Shown one piece after another: positions 45,809-58,123 of a DNA stretch of 64,000 nucleotides (within the stretch, counting starts at the first letter, position 1; the number at the start of each line of letters is the position of its first letter). Where the stretch lies: assembly GCF_014645375.1 (NCBI RefSeq), contig NZ_BMLT01000012.1, positions 62,001-126,000 of the forward strand, read 5' to 3'. Source of the DNA: Marinobacterium nitratireducens (GTDB lineage: Bacteria > Pseudomonadota > Gammaproteobacteria > Pseudomonadales > Balneatricaceae). The notes beneath the pieces were generated by a model. The model was not told where the DNA came from, did no database searches, and was given only the letters and a program-made list of their open reading frames with translations. A program made the translations under genes and the position numbers.

Positions 45809-47998
45809 TCAGTTCAGCCCGGCCCTCGCGGCGCGGGCGGCGTGCAGTTTCTTGTAGCTGTCGATCAGGCGCAGGTGCTTGTCGAGCCCCTCCAGCTTCA
45901 TGCTGGTCGGCGTCAGACCGTGGAAGCGAACGCGGCCGTCGACCGAGCCCACCACGGCGTCCAGGGTCTCGTCGCCGAACATGCGTCGCAGGTTGGCGCT
46001 GTAGTCGTCCAGCTCCAGTTCGTCGTCCAGAGCGATTTCCAGCACCGCGTTCACCGCGCGGTAGAACAGCTGACGCTCGACGGTATTGTCGTTGTACTGC
46101 AGGAACGCCTCGACCCGCTCCAGCGCCTCTTCGTGCTGCTGCAGCGCCAGATTGATCAGCAGCTTGAGCTCGAGGATATTGAGCTGGCCCCAGACGGTGT
46201 TCTCGTCGAACTCGATTCCGATCAGGGTGATGATATCCATGTAGTCGTCGAGCTGGCTCTCTTCCAGCCGCTCCAGAAGATCGGCCAGCCGGTCGTCGTC
46301 CAGGGCATGGATATTGAGAATGTCTTCCCGGTAATCGAGCGCCTTGTTGGTGTTGTCCCAGACCAGGTCATCGACCGGATAGACTTCGGAATAGCCCGGT
46401 ACCAGAATCCGGCAGACCGGCGCGCCCAGATCTTCGTAGACCGCCATGTATGACTCCTTGCCCAGATCGGCGAGAATGCCGAACAGGCAGGCGGCCTCCT
46501 CCTGGTTGCTGCCCGAGAAATCCCACTCGACGAAGTCGAAGTCCTGCTTGGCGCTGAAAAAGCGCCAGGACACCACGCCGGTCGAGTCGATGAAGTGCTC
46601 GACGAAGTTGTTTGGCTCGGAAACGGCAAGGCCGTTGAAGGTCGGCGGCGGCACATCGTTGAGACCTTCCAGACTGCGCCCCTGCAGCAGTTCGGTGAGG
46701 CTGCGCTCGAGCGCCACGTGCAGGCACGGATGGGCACCGAAAGAGGCGAAAACGCCACCGGTCCTCGGGTTCATCAGGGTGACGCAGGCCACCGGAAAAC
46801 GGCCGCCCAGGGAGGCGTCCTTGACCAGCACCGGAAAGCCCTGGGCTTCCAGCGCACGCACGCCTTCGAGAATATCGGGATACTGCTCCAGCACGCTCAG
46901 CGGCACGTCCGGCAGCGCGAGTTCTTCTTCGATGACCTGCTTCTTGACCGCCCGCTCGAAGATTTCCGACAGACACTGCACCTGCGCCTCGCACAGGGTG
47001 TTGCCGGCGCTCATGCCATTGCTGAGAAACAGGTTCTCGATCAGGTTCGACGGAAAATAGACCGTCTCGCCGTCGGACTGGCGCACGAAGGGCAGCGAAC
47101 AGATGCCGCGGCTTTCGTTACCGGAGTTGGTATCGATCAGGTTGGAGCCGCCAAGCTCGCCGTCCGGGTTGTAGATGGCGAGGCAGTGGTCGTCGAGAAT
47201 CCCCTCGGGCAGCTCGTCACCGGGGCCGGGCAGGAACCACTTTTCGTCCGGGTAGTGCACGAAGGCGCTGTTGGCGATCTCGTCGCCGAAGAACTGGTCG
47301 TTGTAGAAGAAGTTGCAGCTCAGGCGTTCGATGAACTCCCCGAGCGCCGAGCAGAGCGCGCTTTCCTTGCTGGCGCCCTTGCCGTTGGTGAAGCACATCG
47401 GCGAGGCCGCGTCGCGGATGTGCAGAGACCAGACATGGGGCACGATATTGCGCCAGGAGGCGATCTCGATCTTCATGCCAAGCTGCGCCAGGATGCCGGT
47501 CATGTTGGCGATGGTCTGCTCCAGCGGCAGGTCCTTGCCGGTGATGTAGGTGGCGCTGTCATCGGACGGCGCCGCCATCAGCAGCGCCTGGGCGTCCTCG
47601 TCGAGATTTTCGACGGTTTCGATCTCGAAGCCGGGGCCCGTCTGCACCACCTTCTTGACCGTGCAGCGCTCGATCGAGCGCAGGATGCCTTCCCGGTCCT
47701 TGTCCGATATGTTCTCGGGCAGCTCGACCTGAATGCGGAAGATCTGGTTGTAGCGGTTTTCCGGGTCGACGATATTGTTCTGCGACAGGCGGATATTGTC
47801 GGTGGGAATATCGCGCGCCAGACAGTACACCCGCACGAAATAGGCCGCGCAGAGCGCGGACGACGCCAGGAAATAGTCGAAGGGACTCGGCGCCGACCCG
47901 TCGCCCTTGTAACGAATCGGCTGATCGGTAACGACGGTAAAATCGTCAAACTTGGCTTCAAGTCTGAGATTTTCGAGAAAGTTGACCTTGATTTCCAT
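45809..47998 (-). CDS. ycaO: OsmC-YcaO fusion protein
   Basis: A 729-residue cytoplasmic protein. Residues 1-140 are an OsmC-like domain (FDYFLASSALCAAYFVRVYC, with the conserved Cys on the central helix). Residues about 155-560 are an E. coli-type YcaO domain: ASWRNIVPHVWSLHIRDA, FTNGKGASKESALCSALGEF, and a C-terminal acidic helical repeat region. YcaO enzymes use ATP to activate amide backbones; E. coli YcaO assists RimO in beta-methylthiolation of ribosomal protein S12. The OsmC fusion is a known variant in some gammaproteobacteria, and its added peroxidase-like role is unexplained. The ATG chosen begins the OsmC domain; an upstream in-frame extension of 33 codons is not conserved-looking. 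Confidence 0.9.
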   Translation of the reverse strand: MEIKVNFLENLRLEAKFDDFTVVTDQPIRYKGDGSAPSPFDYFLASSALCAAYFVRVYCLARDIPTDNIRLSQNNIVDPENRYNQIFRIQVELPENISDKDREGILRSIERCTVKKVVQTGPGFEIETVENLDEDAQALLMAAPSDDSATYITGKDLPLEQTIANMTGILAQLGMKIEIASWRNIVPHVWSLHIRDAASPMCFTNGKGASKESALCSALGEFIERLSCNFFYNDQFFGDEIANSAFVHYPDEKWFLPGPGDELPEGILDDHCLAIYNPDGELGGSNLIDTNSGNESRGICSLPFVRQSDGETVYFPSNLIENLFLSNGMSAGNTLCEAQVQCLSEIFERAVKKQVIEEELALPDVPLSVLEQYPDILEGVRALEAQGFPVLVKDASLGGRFPVACVTLMNPRTGGVFASFGAHPCLHVALERSLTELLQGRSLEGLNDVPPPTFNGLAVSEPNNFVEHFIDSTGVVSWRFFSAKQDFDFVEWDFSGSNQEEAACLFGILADLGKESYMAVYEDLGAPVCRILVPGYSEVYPVDDLVWDNTNKALDYREDILNIHALDDDRLADLLERLEESQLDDYMDIITLIGIEFDENTVWGQLNILELKLLINLALQQHEEALERVEAFLQYNDNTVERQLFYRAVNAVLEIALDDELELDDYSANLRRMFGDETLDAVVGSVDGRVRFHGLTPTSMKLEGLDKHLRLIDSYKKLHAARAARAGLN

Positions 47999-48194
47999 TG
48001 AACCTGTACCGGATAGGTGGGTTGCGGCGCGCCTGGGCCTCGAATGGGCGCCATTATCCAGTTTTTGCCGCCAATAGTCTTGGGTATCCGCGCGCAATTG
48101 TCCTCCCCGTCAACCGGATTCGGTATTCGGGCACGGAAGGCGCCGACGGGTTATACCGCATCGCGGATCCAGCGGATGGGGCCCGCCAGGAAGC

Positions 48195-48221
48195 AAAAGA
48201 AAAGGCGCCCGAAGACGCCTT
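48195..48221 (-). terminator. Rho-independent terminator of the gcvP unit
   Basis: AAGGCG (48202-48207) and CGCCTT (48216-48221) form a stem with an 8-base loop. On the minus strand it is followed by the U-rich TTTTCTTTTG. It lies about 170 bases after the gcvP stop and could end the sdaA-glyA-gcvH-gcvP transcript. A GC-rich stem CGGGCGG / CCGCCCG near 48357-48380, closer to the stop, is a second candidate. Confidence 0.65.
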
Positions 48222-48393
48222 GAAATGCAAGCGCCGCCCGTTACAGCGGCAAAGGTAACGCACCGTCATATACCTGACGGCAGGGGAACTTTCGCCAACA
48301 CCCAGCGGCCGGTTACACCCGCCAAGGTCCTGCCGATGAGCGCAGCGAAAGGGAGACGGGCGGCCCGCAGGGACCGCCCGGAGGTCTGCGGCC

Positions 48394-51285
<2,892 letters not shown>

Positions 51286-51406
51286 TACGCTAACCTGTGT
51301 GCTCTGTGCCGTCCGCGCAGGAGACGCGGCCGGCAACGGGTTCAGTAAGTGCGGGGCGCCTCAGCCCCCCGCGTTTTGCGGGAAAACCGATCCGGGGACA
51401 GTAGGA

Positions 51407-51799
51407 TCAGCCTTCCTCCGCAACCGTGGCCTCGTAGGCATCCGCTGCCAGCAGTGCGTCGAGCTCCGACGCATCGCTGAGTTTCAGTTTCGCAATCCAG
51501 CCATCCTCGAAGGCCGACTCGTTAAGGGTCTCCGGGGCGTCTTCGAGCGATTCGTTAACGGCGACGACTTCGCCGGAAACGGGGGCGTAGATATCGGATG
51601 CGGCCTTGACCGACTCGACCAGCGAGAACTCCTCGCCCCGGGCCACTTCACGACCCACTTCCGGCAACTCGACGAATACCACGTCGCCGAGCAGTTCCTG
51701 GGCGTGGTCGGTGATACCGACGGTCACGGTGCCATCGCCATTATCCAGTACCCACTCGTGAGATGCAGTATATTTCAGGCTGGACGGAACGTTGCTCAT
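51407..51799 (-). CDS. gcvH: Glycine cleavage system H protein
   Basis: A 130-residue lipoyl carrier protein. It has the N-terminal [11 protein letters not shown], the [21 protein letters not shown] segment and the lipoylation motif [12 protein letters not shown] with Lys65. The acceptor carries the aminomethyl intermediate between GcvP and GcvT. The ATG with AAGGA upstream is used; a 20-codon upstream extension is not part of the family. It lies between glyA (75 bp upstream) and gcvP (121 bp downstream) in one unit. Confidence 0.97.
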   Translation of the reverse strand: MSNVPSSLKYTASHEWVLDNGDGTVTVGITDHAQELLGDVVFVELPEVGREVARGEEFSLVESVKAASDIYAPVSGEVVAVNESLEDAPETLNESAFEDGWIAKLKLSDASELDALLAADAYEATVAEEG

Positions 51800-51874
51800 A
51801 TCAAAAAATCCTTCAGACAAACAAGGGGGACGAGCGGAGCCGCGCTGGCGGCCCCGCAAACGGAATCACTTCTG

Positions 51875-53176
51875 TTAACGGTAGAGCGGGAAACGCTGGC
51901 ACAGCGCCTCGACGTCGGCGCGCACCCGGGCCTCGACGTCCGGGTTGCCCTCAGGCCGCTCGACCAGTCCATCGAGGACGTCGTTGATCAGGTTGCCGAT
52001 CTGGCGGAACTCGTCGGCGCCAAAACCGCGGGTGGTGCCGGCCGGGGTGCCAAGGCGGATGCCGGAGGTGACCATCGGCTTCTCCGGATCGAACGGAATG
52101 CCGTTCTTGTTGCAGGTAATACCGGCCCGCTCCAGCGCCTCCTCGACCTGATTGCCCTTGAGCCCCTTGGGACGCAGGTCCACCAGCATCAGGTGGGTAT
52201 CGGTGCCGCCGGTGACGATGTCGCAGCCACGCTCGACCATCACTTCGGCCAGCACGCGGGCATTGTCGACCACTCGCTCGATGTAGGCCTTGAATTCCGG
52301 CTGCAGCGCCTCGCCGAACGCCACCGCCTTGGCGGCGATCACGTGCATCAGCGGCCCGCCCTGCAGGCCCGGGAACACCGCCGAGTTGATCTTCTTGCCG
52401 ATCTCGGCGTCGTTCGAGAGGATCATGCCGCCACGGGGACCGCGCAGGGTCTTGTGGGTGGTGGTGGTCACCACGTGGGCGTGGGGCAGCGGATCGGGAT
52501 GCTGGCCGGTAGCCACCAGGCCCGCGATGTGCGCCATGTCCACCATCAGGTAGGCGCCGACCTTGTCGGCGATGGTGCGAAAACGCGCGAAATCCAGCTG
52601 ACGCGGAATTGCCGAACCACCGGCGATGATCAGCTTCGGCTTGTGCTCTAGCGCCAGCTTTTCGACGGCATCGTAGTCGATACGCTGGGTATCCGGCGAC
52701 ACGCCGTACTGCACCGCGTTGAACCATTTACCGGACAGCGCCGGACGCGCACCGTGGGTCAGGTGGCCGCCGGCGTCCAGCGACATGCCGAGGATGGTGT
52801 CGCCCGGCTGCAGCAGCGCCAGCATCACGGCGCCATTGGCCTGGGCGCCGGAGTGCGGCTGCACGTTGACGTAATCGCAGCCGAACAGCTCCCGGGCGCG
52901 CTCGATGGCCAGCGCCTCGGCCTTGTCGACGTACTCGCAACCGCCGTAGTAGCGGCGTCCCGGGTAACCTTCGGCGTACTTGTTGGTGAGTACTGTGCCC
53001 TGCGCCTGCATCACCGCTTTCGAGACGATGTTCTCGGAGGCGATCAGCTCGATCTGGTTGTCCTGGCGGCTGAACTCCTCGTCAACCGCCGCCTGCAGCG
53101 CGCTGTCCGCGTCTTTCAGGTCGCGGGTGAAGAAGGCCGCGCTTGCAGCATCACGGTAGAGGTCTTGCTTGCTCAT
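51875..53176 (-). CDS. glyA: Serine hydroxymethyltransferase
   Basis: A 433-residue PLP enzyme that interconverts glycine plus 5,10-methylene-THF with serine. Signatures are [51 protein letters not shown] and the PLP-Lys motif [16 protein letters not shown]. It is about 15 residues longer than E. coli GlyA, with a short N-terminal extension, as is usual for the paralogue found in glycine cleavage clusters. Placed between sdaA and gcvH, it should run toward serine, using the methylene-THF made by glycine cleavage. Confidence 0.96.
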   Translation of the reverse strand: MSKQDLYRDAASAAFFTRDLKDADSALQAAVDEEFSRQDNQIELIASENIVSKAVMQAQGTVLTNKYAEGYPGRRYYGGCEYVDKAEALAIERARELFGCDYVNVQPHSGAQANGAVMLALLQPGDTILGMSLDAGGHLTHGARPALSGKWFNAVQYGVSPDTQRIDYDAVEKLALEHKPKLIIAGGSAIPRQLDFARFRTIADKVGAYLMVDMAHIAGLVATGQHPDPLPHAHVVTTTTHKTLRGPRGGMILSNDAEIGKKINSAVFPGLQGGPLMHVIAAKAVAFGEALQPEFKAYIERVVDNARVLAEVMVERGCDIVTGGTDTHLMLVDLRPKGLKGNQVEEALERAGITCNKNGIPFDPEKPMVTSGIRLGTPAGTTRGFGADEFRQIGNLINDVLDGLVERPEGNPDVEARVRADVEALCQRFPLYR

Positions 53177-53283
53177 GGCTCGATATTCTCTCGCTTCGGT
53201 GATACCCACCCGGCCGCCGGGGCCGGAGACCATGACGTGCGGACAACAACCGTCGCCCGCGACGCCACCTGTTCACAATATAC

Positions 53284-54672
53284 TCAGCAGGCCACCACGT
53301 TGACCGCCAGACCGCCGGTCGAGGTTTCCTTGTACTTGTCCTGCATGTCGAGTCCGGTCTGGCGCATGGTTTCGATCACGCTGTCGAGGGAGACGTGGTG
53401 CTCCCCGGTGCCGCGCAGCGCCAGCCGCGCGGCATTGATCGCCTTGACCGCGCCCATGGTGTTGCGCTCGATGCAGGGCACCTGCACCAGCCCGCCGATC
53501 GGGTCGCAGGTCAGACCCAGGTTATGCTCCATGCCGATTTCGGCGGCATTCTCGACCTGCTCGATGGTGCCGCCGAGCACCGCGCACAGTGCCCCCGCCG
53601 CCATCGAGCAGGCAACGCCTATCTCGCCCTGGCAGCCGACTTCGGCAGCGGATATCGAAGCGTTCTGCTTGTACAGCATGCCAATTGCCGCGGCGGTGAT
53701 CAGAAACGTCTTGACGCCCTCGATATTGCTGCCGGGTATAAAGCGATCGTAGTAGGCCAGCACCGCCGGAATCACGCCGGCGGCACCGTTGGTCGGCGCG
53801 GTGACCACGCGACCGCCGGCGGCATTCTCCTCGTTCACCGCCATGGCGTACAGATTGATCCAGTCCATCACCGTCAGATGGTCCTGCAGACTGCGCTCGG
53901 GATGCTTGACCAGGTCCTGCCACAGCAGGTGCGCACGCCGCTTGACGTGCAGACCGCCCGGCAGCTCGCCCTGATGCTCGCAACCCTGACGAATGCAGTC
54001 GTCCATCACCTTCCAGATATTCAGCAACCCCTGGTGGATCTCCTCGTCGGAGTGCCGGATACGCTCGTTCTCCAGCACCAGCTCGGCGATGCTCAGCCCC
54101 GCCTCTCTGGCGCGCGCCAGCAATTCGACGGCGTTGCGAAACGGATAGGGCTGAACCGGGCCTTCGGTGTCCGGTGCGCCACGGCCCTGCTCGTCCGCTT
54201 CGGCATCGCTGAGCACGAAGCCGCCACCGACGGAATAATAGACATTGCTGTAAAAGATGAGACCGGCGTCGTCGAGCGCGTCGAGGCGCATGCCGTTGGG
54301 GTGTTTGGGAAGCGACTCGCCGAAATGGAATTTCAGATGCGCGCTCTCGACGAAGGCGATCTCCCGCTCGCCACCAAGCAACAATGCACCGCTGTCACGA
54401 ATCCGGCTGACGTACTCCGGAATCAGGGCGGCATCGACGCTGTCCGGCTTCTCGCCGAGCAGACCGACCAGCACCGCGGTATCGGTGGCGTGCCCCTTGC
54501 CGGTCATCGCCAGGGAGCCGTACAGGCTGATCCGCACGCCCTGAACGCGCTCCAGGGCATCGCTCTGCCTGAGCTCTTCGATAAAGCGGTTGGCGGCGAC
54601 CATGGGGCCGACGGTGTGCGATGAAGACGGCCCCACACCTATCTTGAACAGATCGAAAATGCTTAGTGACAT
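53284..54672 (-). CDS. sdaA: L-serine ammonia-lyase (iron-sulfur)
   Basis: A 462-residue single-chain L-serine dehydratase that makes pyruvate and ammonia. It begins [20 protein letters not shown], the family start, and has [17 protein letters not shown], the Cys-containing [20 protein letters not shown] and [19 protein letters not shown] for the 4Fe-4S cluster, and a C-terminal Cys near AVNVVAC. GGGAGG precedes the chosen ATG. It is first in the minus-strand unit and drains the serine formed from glycine by GlyA and GcvTHP. Confidence 0.96.
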   Translation of the reverse strand: MSLSIFDLFKIGVGPSSSHTVGPMVAANRFIEELRQSDALERVQGVRISLYGSLAMTGKGHATDTAVLVGLLGEKPDSVDAALIPEYVSRIRDSGALLLGGEREIAFVESAHLKFHFGESLPKHPNGMRLDALDDAGLIFYSNVYYSVGGGFVLSDAEADEQGRGAPDTEGPVQPYPFRNAVELLARAREAGLSIAELVLENERIRHSDEEIHQGLLNIWKVMDDCIRQGCEHQGELPGGLHVKRRAHLLWQDLVKHPERSLQDHLTVMDWINLYAMAVNEENAAGGRVVTAPTNGAAGVIPAVLAYYDRFIPGSNIEGVKTFLITAAAIGMLYKQNASISAAEVGCQGEIGVACSMAAGALCAVLGGTIEQVENAAEIGMEHNLGLTCDPIGGLVQVPCIERNTMGAVKAINAARLALRGTGEHHVSLDSVIETMRQTGLDMQDKYKETSTGGLAVNVVAC

Positions 54673-54843
54673 GAATCGCCTCCCATCCGCAAACCGCAGC
54701 ACAGTGCAGCCGTAAGAGCCATTCAGAGATGACCGCAGCCGCAGGACACACAGCACGACACGCCTTCGGAAAAACGCTATTCGCGTTACCGGACGCGTCA
54801 CTAAAAACGTAGCGCGTTTTCGGCATCCCCGTTGACTGCTGCA

Positions 54844-54872
54844 AGACTAGCAACAGAGTTTCCACGTTTCAA
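54844..54872 (-). promoter_or_regulatory. Candidate sigma-70 promoter of sdaA
   Basis: On the minus strand TTGAAA (54867-54872) and TAGTCT (54844-54849) are separated by 17 bases. The -35 matches five of six consensus bases and the -10 only three. A half copy of the putative operator (AGTTTCC at 54857-54863, plus strand) sits in the spacer and the full operator is just upstream of the -35. Confidence 0.4.
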
Positions 54873-54879
54873 CACAAAA

Positions 54880-54896
54880 TTTCCTATTGGAAACTT
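54880..54896. promoter_or_regulatory. Putative XRE-cupin operator, sdaA/regulator side
   Basis: TTTCCTATTGGAAACTT contains the inverted repeat TTTCC-TATT-GGAAA. The same 17 bases occur at 56019-56035 before gcvT. It lies in the divergent region between sdaA and the XRE-cupin regulator gene. An exact repeat of a palindrome flanking a regulator gene strongly suggests that regulator's binding site, though binding is inferred. Confidence 0.68.
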
Positions 54897-55069
54897 ACAT
54901 TCACGATCCGGCGCCCAACCCGCGGGCAGGCGCCTTTCTTTCCATCAATACGGGCGTTGTGTAGTATCGGGGAAAAACGAATCGCCGGATCATCAAAATC
55001 CTGGCACAACGCGACACCGCGCCCCCCCGGCCGGCCTGTCGCCACGAAGCGGAATCCAGGAGTTCAGCC

Positions 55070-55708
55070 ATGCCCGATCAACCCCGCTTCCTGCAAAGAC
55101 GGGAACACCAGGAAATCGAGATTAGCCGAGGCGACTCGCGTGAGGCCACGGTCGAACCGCTGCAGCTGGGCAAGCGCGTTCGGGAAATCCGTCTGAGTCA
55201 GAACCTGACACTGGAAGAAGCCAGCAAGCGCACGGGACTTGCACGCTCCACGCTTTCCAAGATCGAGAACGAGCAGATCTCGCCGACCTTCACCGCCGTC
55301 CAGAAGCTCGTCCAGGGACTGGGCATCGACATACCCCAGCTGTTCACCCAGCCAAGACAGAGCCGCAGCAGCGGCGGGCGCCGGGACATCACGCGCAGCG
55401 GTGAAGGCAAGCCCCACCCGACGCCGACCTACGAACACGAAATGCTGGCCGACCAGCTCACCAACAAGCGGATGATTCCGTACCGTACCACGGTGCGGGC
55501 CCGCAGCTTCGACGAGTACGGCGACTGGGTCCGCCATAATGGCGAAGAGCTACTCTACGTGATTTCGGGAAGCATCCGCTTCTACACCGAATTCTACGAG
55601 CCCATCGAACTCCATGAGGGCGACAGCGCCTACTACGACTGCGAGATGGGACACGCACTGGTGTCCACCAGCGAAGAGGACGCGGTGATTCTTTGGGTGA
55701 CCGCCTGA
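55070..55708 (+). CDS. XRE-cupin transcriptional regulator of glycine genes
   Basis: A 212-residue regulator. An XRE helix-turn-helix occupies residues about 31-90 (GKRVREIRLSQNLTLEEASK, TGLARSTLSKIENEQISPT). A Ser/Arg-rich linker leads to a C-terminal cupin_2 domain (about 140-210; GEELLYVISGSIRFYTE, GDSAYYDCEMGHAL) that would bind the effector. AGGAG precedes the ATG. It lies between the sdaA-glyA-gcvHP unit and gcvT, with an identical palindrome upstream of each. Glycine, serine or a related small metabolite as ligand is an inference. In Pseudomonas aeruginosa the matching cluster is run by the sigma-54 activator GcsR, so this is a different control scheme. Confidence 0.88.
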   Translation: MPDQPRFLQRREHQEIEISRGDSREATVEPLQLGKRVREIRLSQNLTLEEASKRTGLARSTLSKIENEQISPTFTAVQKLVQGLGIDIPQLFTQPRQSRSSGGRRDITRSGEGKPHPTPTYEHEMLADQLTNKRMIPYRTTVRARSFDEYGDWVRHNGEELLYVISGSIRFYTEFYEPIELHEGDSAYYDCEMGHALVSTSEEDAVILWVTA

Positions 55709-56118
55709 GAAAGATCGGTGACGCGTTAAGCGTGTTACCGCTTTCCACGTCTCCACCGAGTGCAATCCCGACACCAGTCGCTCTGTAATGCGCTCGATTT
55801 GACGGGTTCCCTGGAAAGCGCTCCTGCATTTTAAGGCCGGCCGCGTCCGGCATTTCCACCGTCCCTGACGGTTTCGCGACGCCCAAACCCAGTGCCATCC
55901 GGATCGGATATGCCACTGCATCGCTCTACCCATCCTCTGATGCGACACTCTGCTGCCCCGCTGCGACACCGAAGGTCTATTTTTATATTGCAATCACGGA
56001 TACGTTCCGCTACTTTCGTTTCCTATTGGAAACTTGATCCACCGAAACGTCACCACCACTGAGGCAACGGCCTTGCGGTTGGCGACGCGGACCGACTAAG
56101 ACTCAACGGAGGCATTCC
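55709..56118. other. Intergenic region upstream of gcvT
   Basis: About 410 bp between the regulator stop and gcvT. It contains the operator palindrome at 56019 and a tentative promoter: TTGCAA (55988-55993), 17-base spacer, TACTTT (56011-56016), ending two bases before the palindrome. TTTCCACGTCTC at 55742-55753 resembles TTTCCACGTTTC at 54859-54870. No glycine riboswitch core was recognised by eye. Confidence 0.4.
56019..56035. promoter_or_regulatory. Putative XRE-cupin operator, gcvT side
   Basis: TTTCCTATTGGAAACTT, identical over 17 bases to the site at 54880-54896. Here the palindrome extends to 6+6 bp (GTTTCC-TATT-GGAAAC, 56018-56033). It lies about 85-100 bp before the gcvT ATG and just downstream of a tentative -10 element, a position that suits repression. 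Confidence 0.68.
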
Positions 56119-57249
56119 ATGGCAGAACAACAGACCGGCGACCTGCTGAAAACCCCGCTCTATGATCTTCACCTGGAACTGGGTGCCAAGATGGTCCCCT
56201 TCGCGGGCTACGAGATGCCGGTACAGTACCCGCTTGGCGTCAAGAAAGAGCATCTCCAGACCCGCGAACAGGCTGGCCTGTTCGACGTGTCTCACATGGG
56301 TCAGGTGCTGCTGACGGGCGAAGGCGCGGCTGCCATGCTGGAGTCCCTGGTACCCGTCGATATCATCGACCTGCCTGCCGGCAAACAGCGTTATGCCCTC
56401 TTTACCAATAATGAAGGCGGTATTCTCGACGATCTGATGGTCACCAACTACGGCGACTGCCTCTATGTTGTCGTCAACGCTGCCTGCAAGGCTCAGGATA
56501 TCGCCCACATGCGCGCCCATCTGACCGATGGCGTCGAACTGACGGAGCTGAATGATCGCGCTCTGGTCGCGCTGCAGGGCCCCAAAGCCGCCGAAGCCCT
56601 GAGCCGCCTGGCTCCCGAAGTCGCCGAGATGGTGTTCATGGACTCGCGTCGCATGAAGATCGACGGCGTGGACTGCTTCGTCAGCCGCTCCGGCTACACC
56701 GGCGAAGACGGCTTCGAAATTTCCATCCCGAGCAGCGACGCCGTGCGCCTGACCCGCCTGATGCTGGACCAGCCCGAAGTCGAAGCCATCGGCCTTGGCG
56801 CCCGCGACTCCCTGCGCCTGGAATCTGGCCTGTGTCTGTACGGGCACGACATCGACACCACCACCACCCCGATCGAAGCCAGCCTGATCTGGGCGATCTC
56901 CAAGTCCCGTCGCGCCGACGGCGCCCGTGCAGGCGGCTTCCCGGGCGCCGAGATCGTGCTCGGCCAGATCGCCAGCAAGGACTGCGCCCGCAAGCGCGTC
57001 GGTCTGATCGGCGAGGGACGGGCACCGGTGCGCGAGGGCACCGAACTGTTCGACGCCGATGGCAACAACATCGGCCGCGTCACCTCCGGCACCTTCGGAC
57101 CGAGCGCCAGTGCCTCCATCGCCATGGGTTACGTCGCAACGGCGTTCAGTCCGCTGGAGACCGTCGTTTACGCCGAAGTCCGCGGCAAGAAACTGCCGAT
57201 GACCGTCAGCAGGATGCCGTTCGTCGAGCAGCGCTACTACCGCGGCTGA
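56119..57249 (+). CDS. gcvT: Aminomethyltransferase, glycine cleavage T protein
   Basis: A 376-residue THF-dependent aminomethyltransferase. Recognisable segments are TPLYDLHLELGAKMVPFAGY, QAGLFDVSHMGQV, ISRSGYTGEDGFEIS-like text (SRSGYTGEDGFEI) and LGARDSLRLESGLCLYGHD. It releases ammonia from the GcvH-bound intermediate and forms 5,10-methylene-THF. CGGAGG precedes the ATG. It is separated from the other gcv genes by the regulator and is on the opposite strand, but shares the operator palindrome with them. Confidence 0.96.
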   Translation: MAEQQTGDLLKTPLYDLHLELGAKMVPFAGYEMPVQYPLGVKKEHLQTREQAGLFDVSHMGQVLLTGEGAAAMLESLVPVDIIDLPAGKQRYALFTNNEGGILDDLMVTNYGDCLYVVVNAACKAQDIAHMRAHLTDGVELTELNDRALVALQGPKAAEALSRLAPEVAEMVFMDSRRMKIDGVDCFVSRSGYTGEDGFEISIPSSDAVRLTRLMLDQPEVEAIGLGARDSLRLESGLCLYGHDIDTTTTPIEASLIWAISKSRRADGARAGGFPGAEIVLGQIASKDCARKRVGLIGEGRAPVREGTELFDADGNNIGRVTSGTFGPSASASIAMGYVATAFSPLETVVYAEVRGKKLPMTVSRMPFVEQRYYRG

Positions 57250-57269
57250 GTTCAGGGGAGACAGGGCCC

Positions 57270-57812
57270 ATGCAGACTGCTTTTGCGACCCCCGGCAGCA
57301 CCAACCCGCTGGTCCACCTCGAACTCAGACGCCGCCTGACGGACTCCGGCATGCGCCTGGAGCTGTCCGAGCAGCCTCTGGTCAGCGAGCTGGCGCTGGA
57401 GGTCGACGCCGACGAGGCGTTGCTGATTGCGCTGGGAGAACTGCTGATGATCGATCAGCCGCTGCGGGTTCAGGCCATCGCCCACTGCGCCGACCTGACC
57501 CTGCTTTGGCTCGACAACCGGCATTGGCTGCTGCTGCCGACACCGGGCGACGAGCGAGCGGCGGCCGAGCGGCTGTCCGCCCGGCTCTTGCCCGACGCCG
57601 TTCGCGAAGACGGGGAAAAGCTGCAGCTGTCCGATGCCTGGCTGAGCGAGCTGCCGGACAGCTTCCAGCTCTGGCAAAGCACCGCGGGCGCCCTGCCGGT
57701 CGGCAGCAGCGCCAGCCACCCGGTAATCGTGCCCGGCGGCGACGAACACTACCAGCTGCTGGTCAGGCGGGCCGGCGCCGAGCTGTTGCAGCGCTGGCTT
57801 CAACCCCACTGA
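57270..57812 (+). CDS. Unknown protein cotranscribed with gcvT
   Basis: A 180-residue cytoplasmic protein starting 20 bases after gcvT, with GGGGAG upstream. It is acidic and Leu-rich, without a signal peptide or membrane segment. The middle DLTLLWLDNRHWLLLPTPGD and the C-terminal YQLLVRRAGAELLQRWLQPH recall, weakly, the T-protein/sarcosine-oxidase-gamma fold (W-L-G-x-D-x-W-L-L pattern). Linkage to gcvT supports a role in glycine or one-carbon metabolism. I do not know a named family, and the fold suggestion is tentative. Confidence 0.72.
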   Translation: MQTAFATPGSTNPLVHLELRRRLTDSGMRLELSEQPLVSELALEVDADEALLIALGELLMIDQPLRVQAIAHCADLTLLWLDNRHWLLLPTPGDERAAAERLSARLLPDAVREDGEKLQLSDAWLSELPDSFQLWQSTAGALPVGSSASHPVIVPGGDEHYQLLVRRAGAELLQRWLQPH

Positions 57813-58123
57813 CACTCAGGTGCCGGCCTCCGGGCCGGCGCCTGTCGTTCATGCCCCGTTCAAGCGATATGCGCCAGAGTCACGGGATGGTTTCCAGCGC
57901 CACGCCATGACTCCGGCCTTGCTAACGCGGAGATTCGAAGGTACATTAAATCCGCTTTATGCATCACGAGAAGGGCTGACGTCCTCGCCAACCTGCCAAC
58001 CTGGGCAAGGTGGTTGCCGCCAAGCGGCGATGCGGTCGATACCGACAATCAAACAGGTATCCGCAGTCAAAACGTCAGCTCCACGGACAGCCTTCGCGGC
58101 ACGCGAAGACAGAGGAGCACGAC
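57813..58123. other. Intergenic region after the gcvT unit
   Basis: About 310 bp. Near 57818-57843 GGTGCCGGCC and GGCCGGCGCC form a GC-rich hairpin with one imperfect pair, a possible terminator lacking a clear T-run. No gene, tRNA or repeat family is supported in the remainder. Confidence 0.4.

Noticed and set aside
55709-56118. Possible glycine riboswitch before gcvT
   Set aside because: The conserved tandem-aptamer core was not found by eye; a palindromic operator explains control better. A covariance search would decide.
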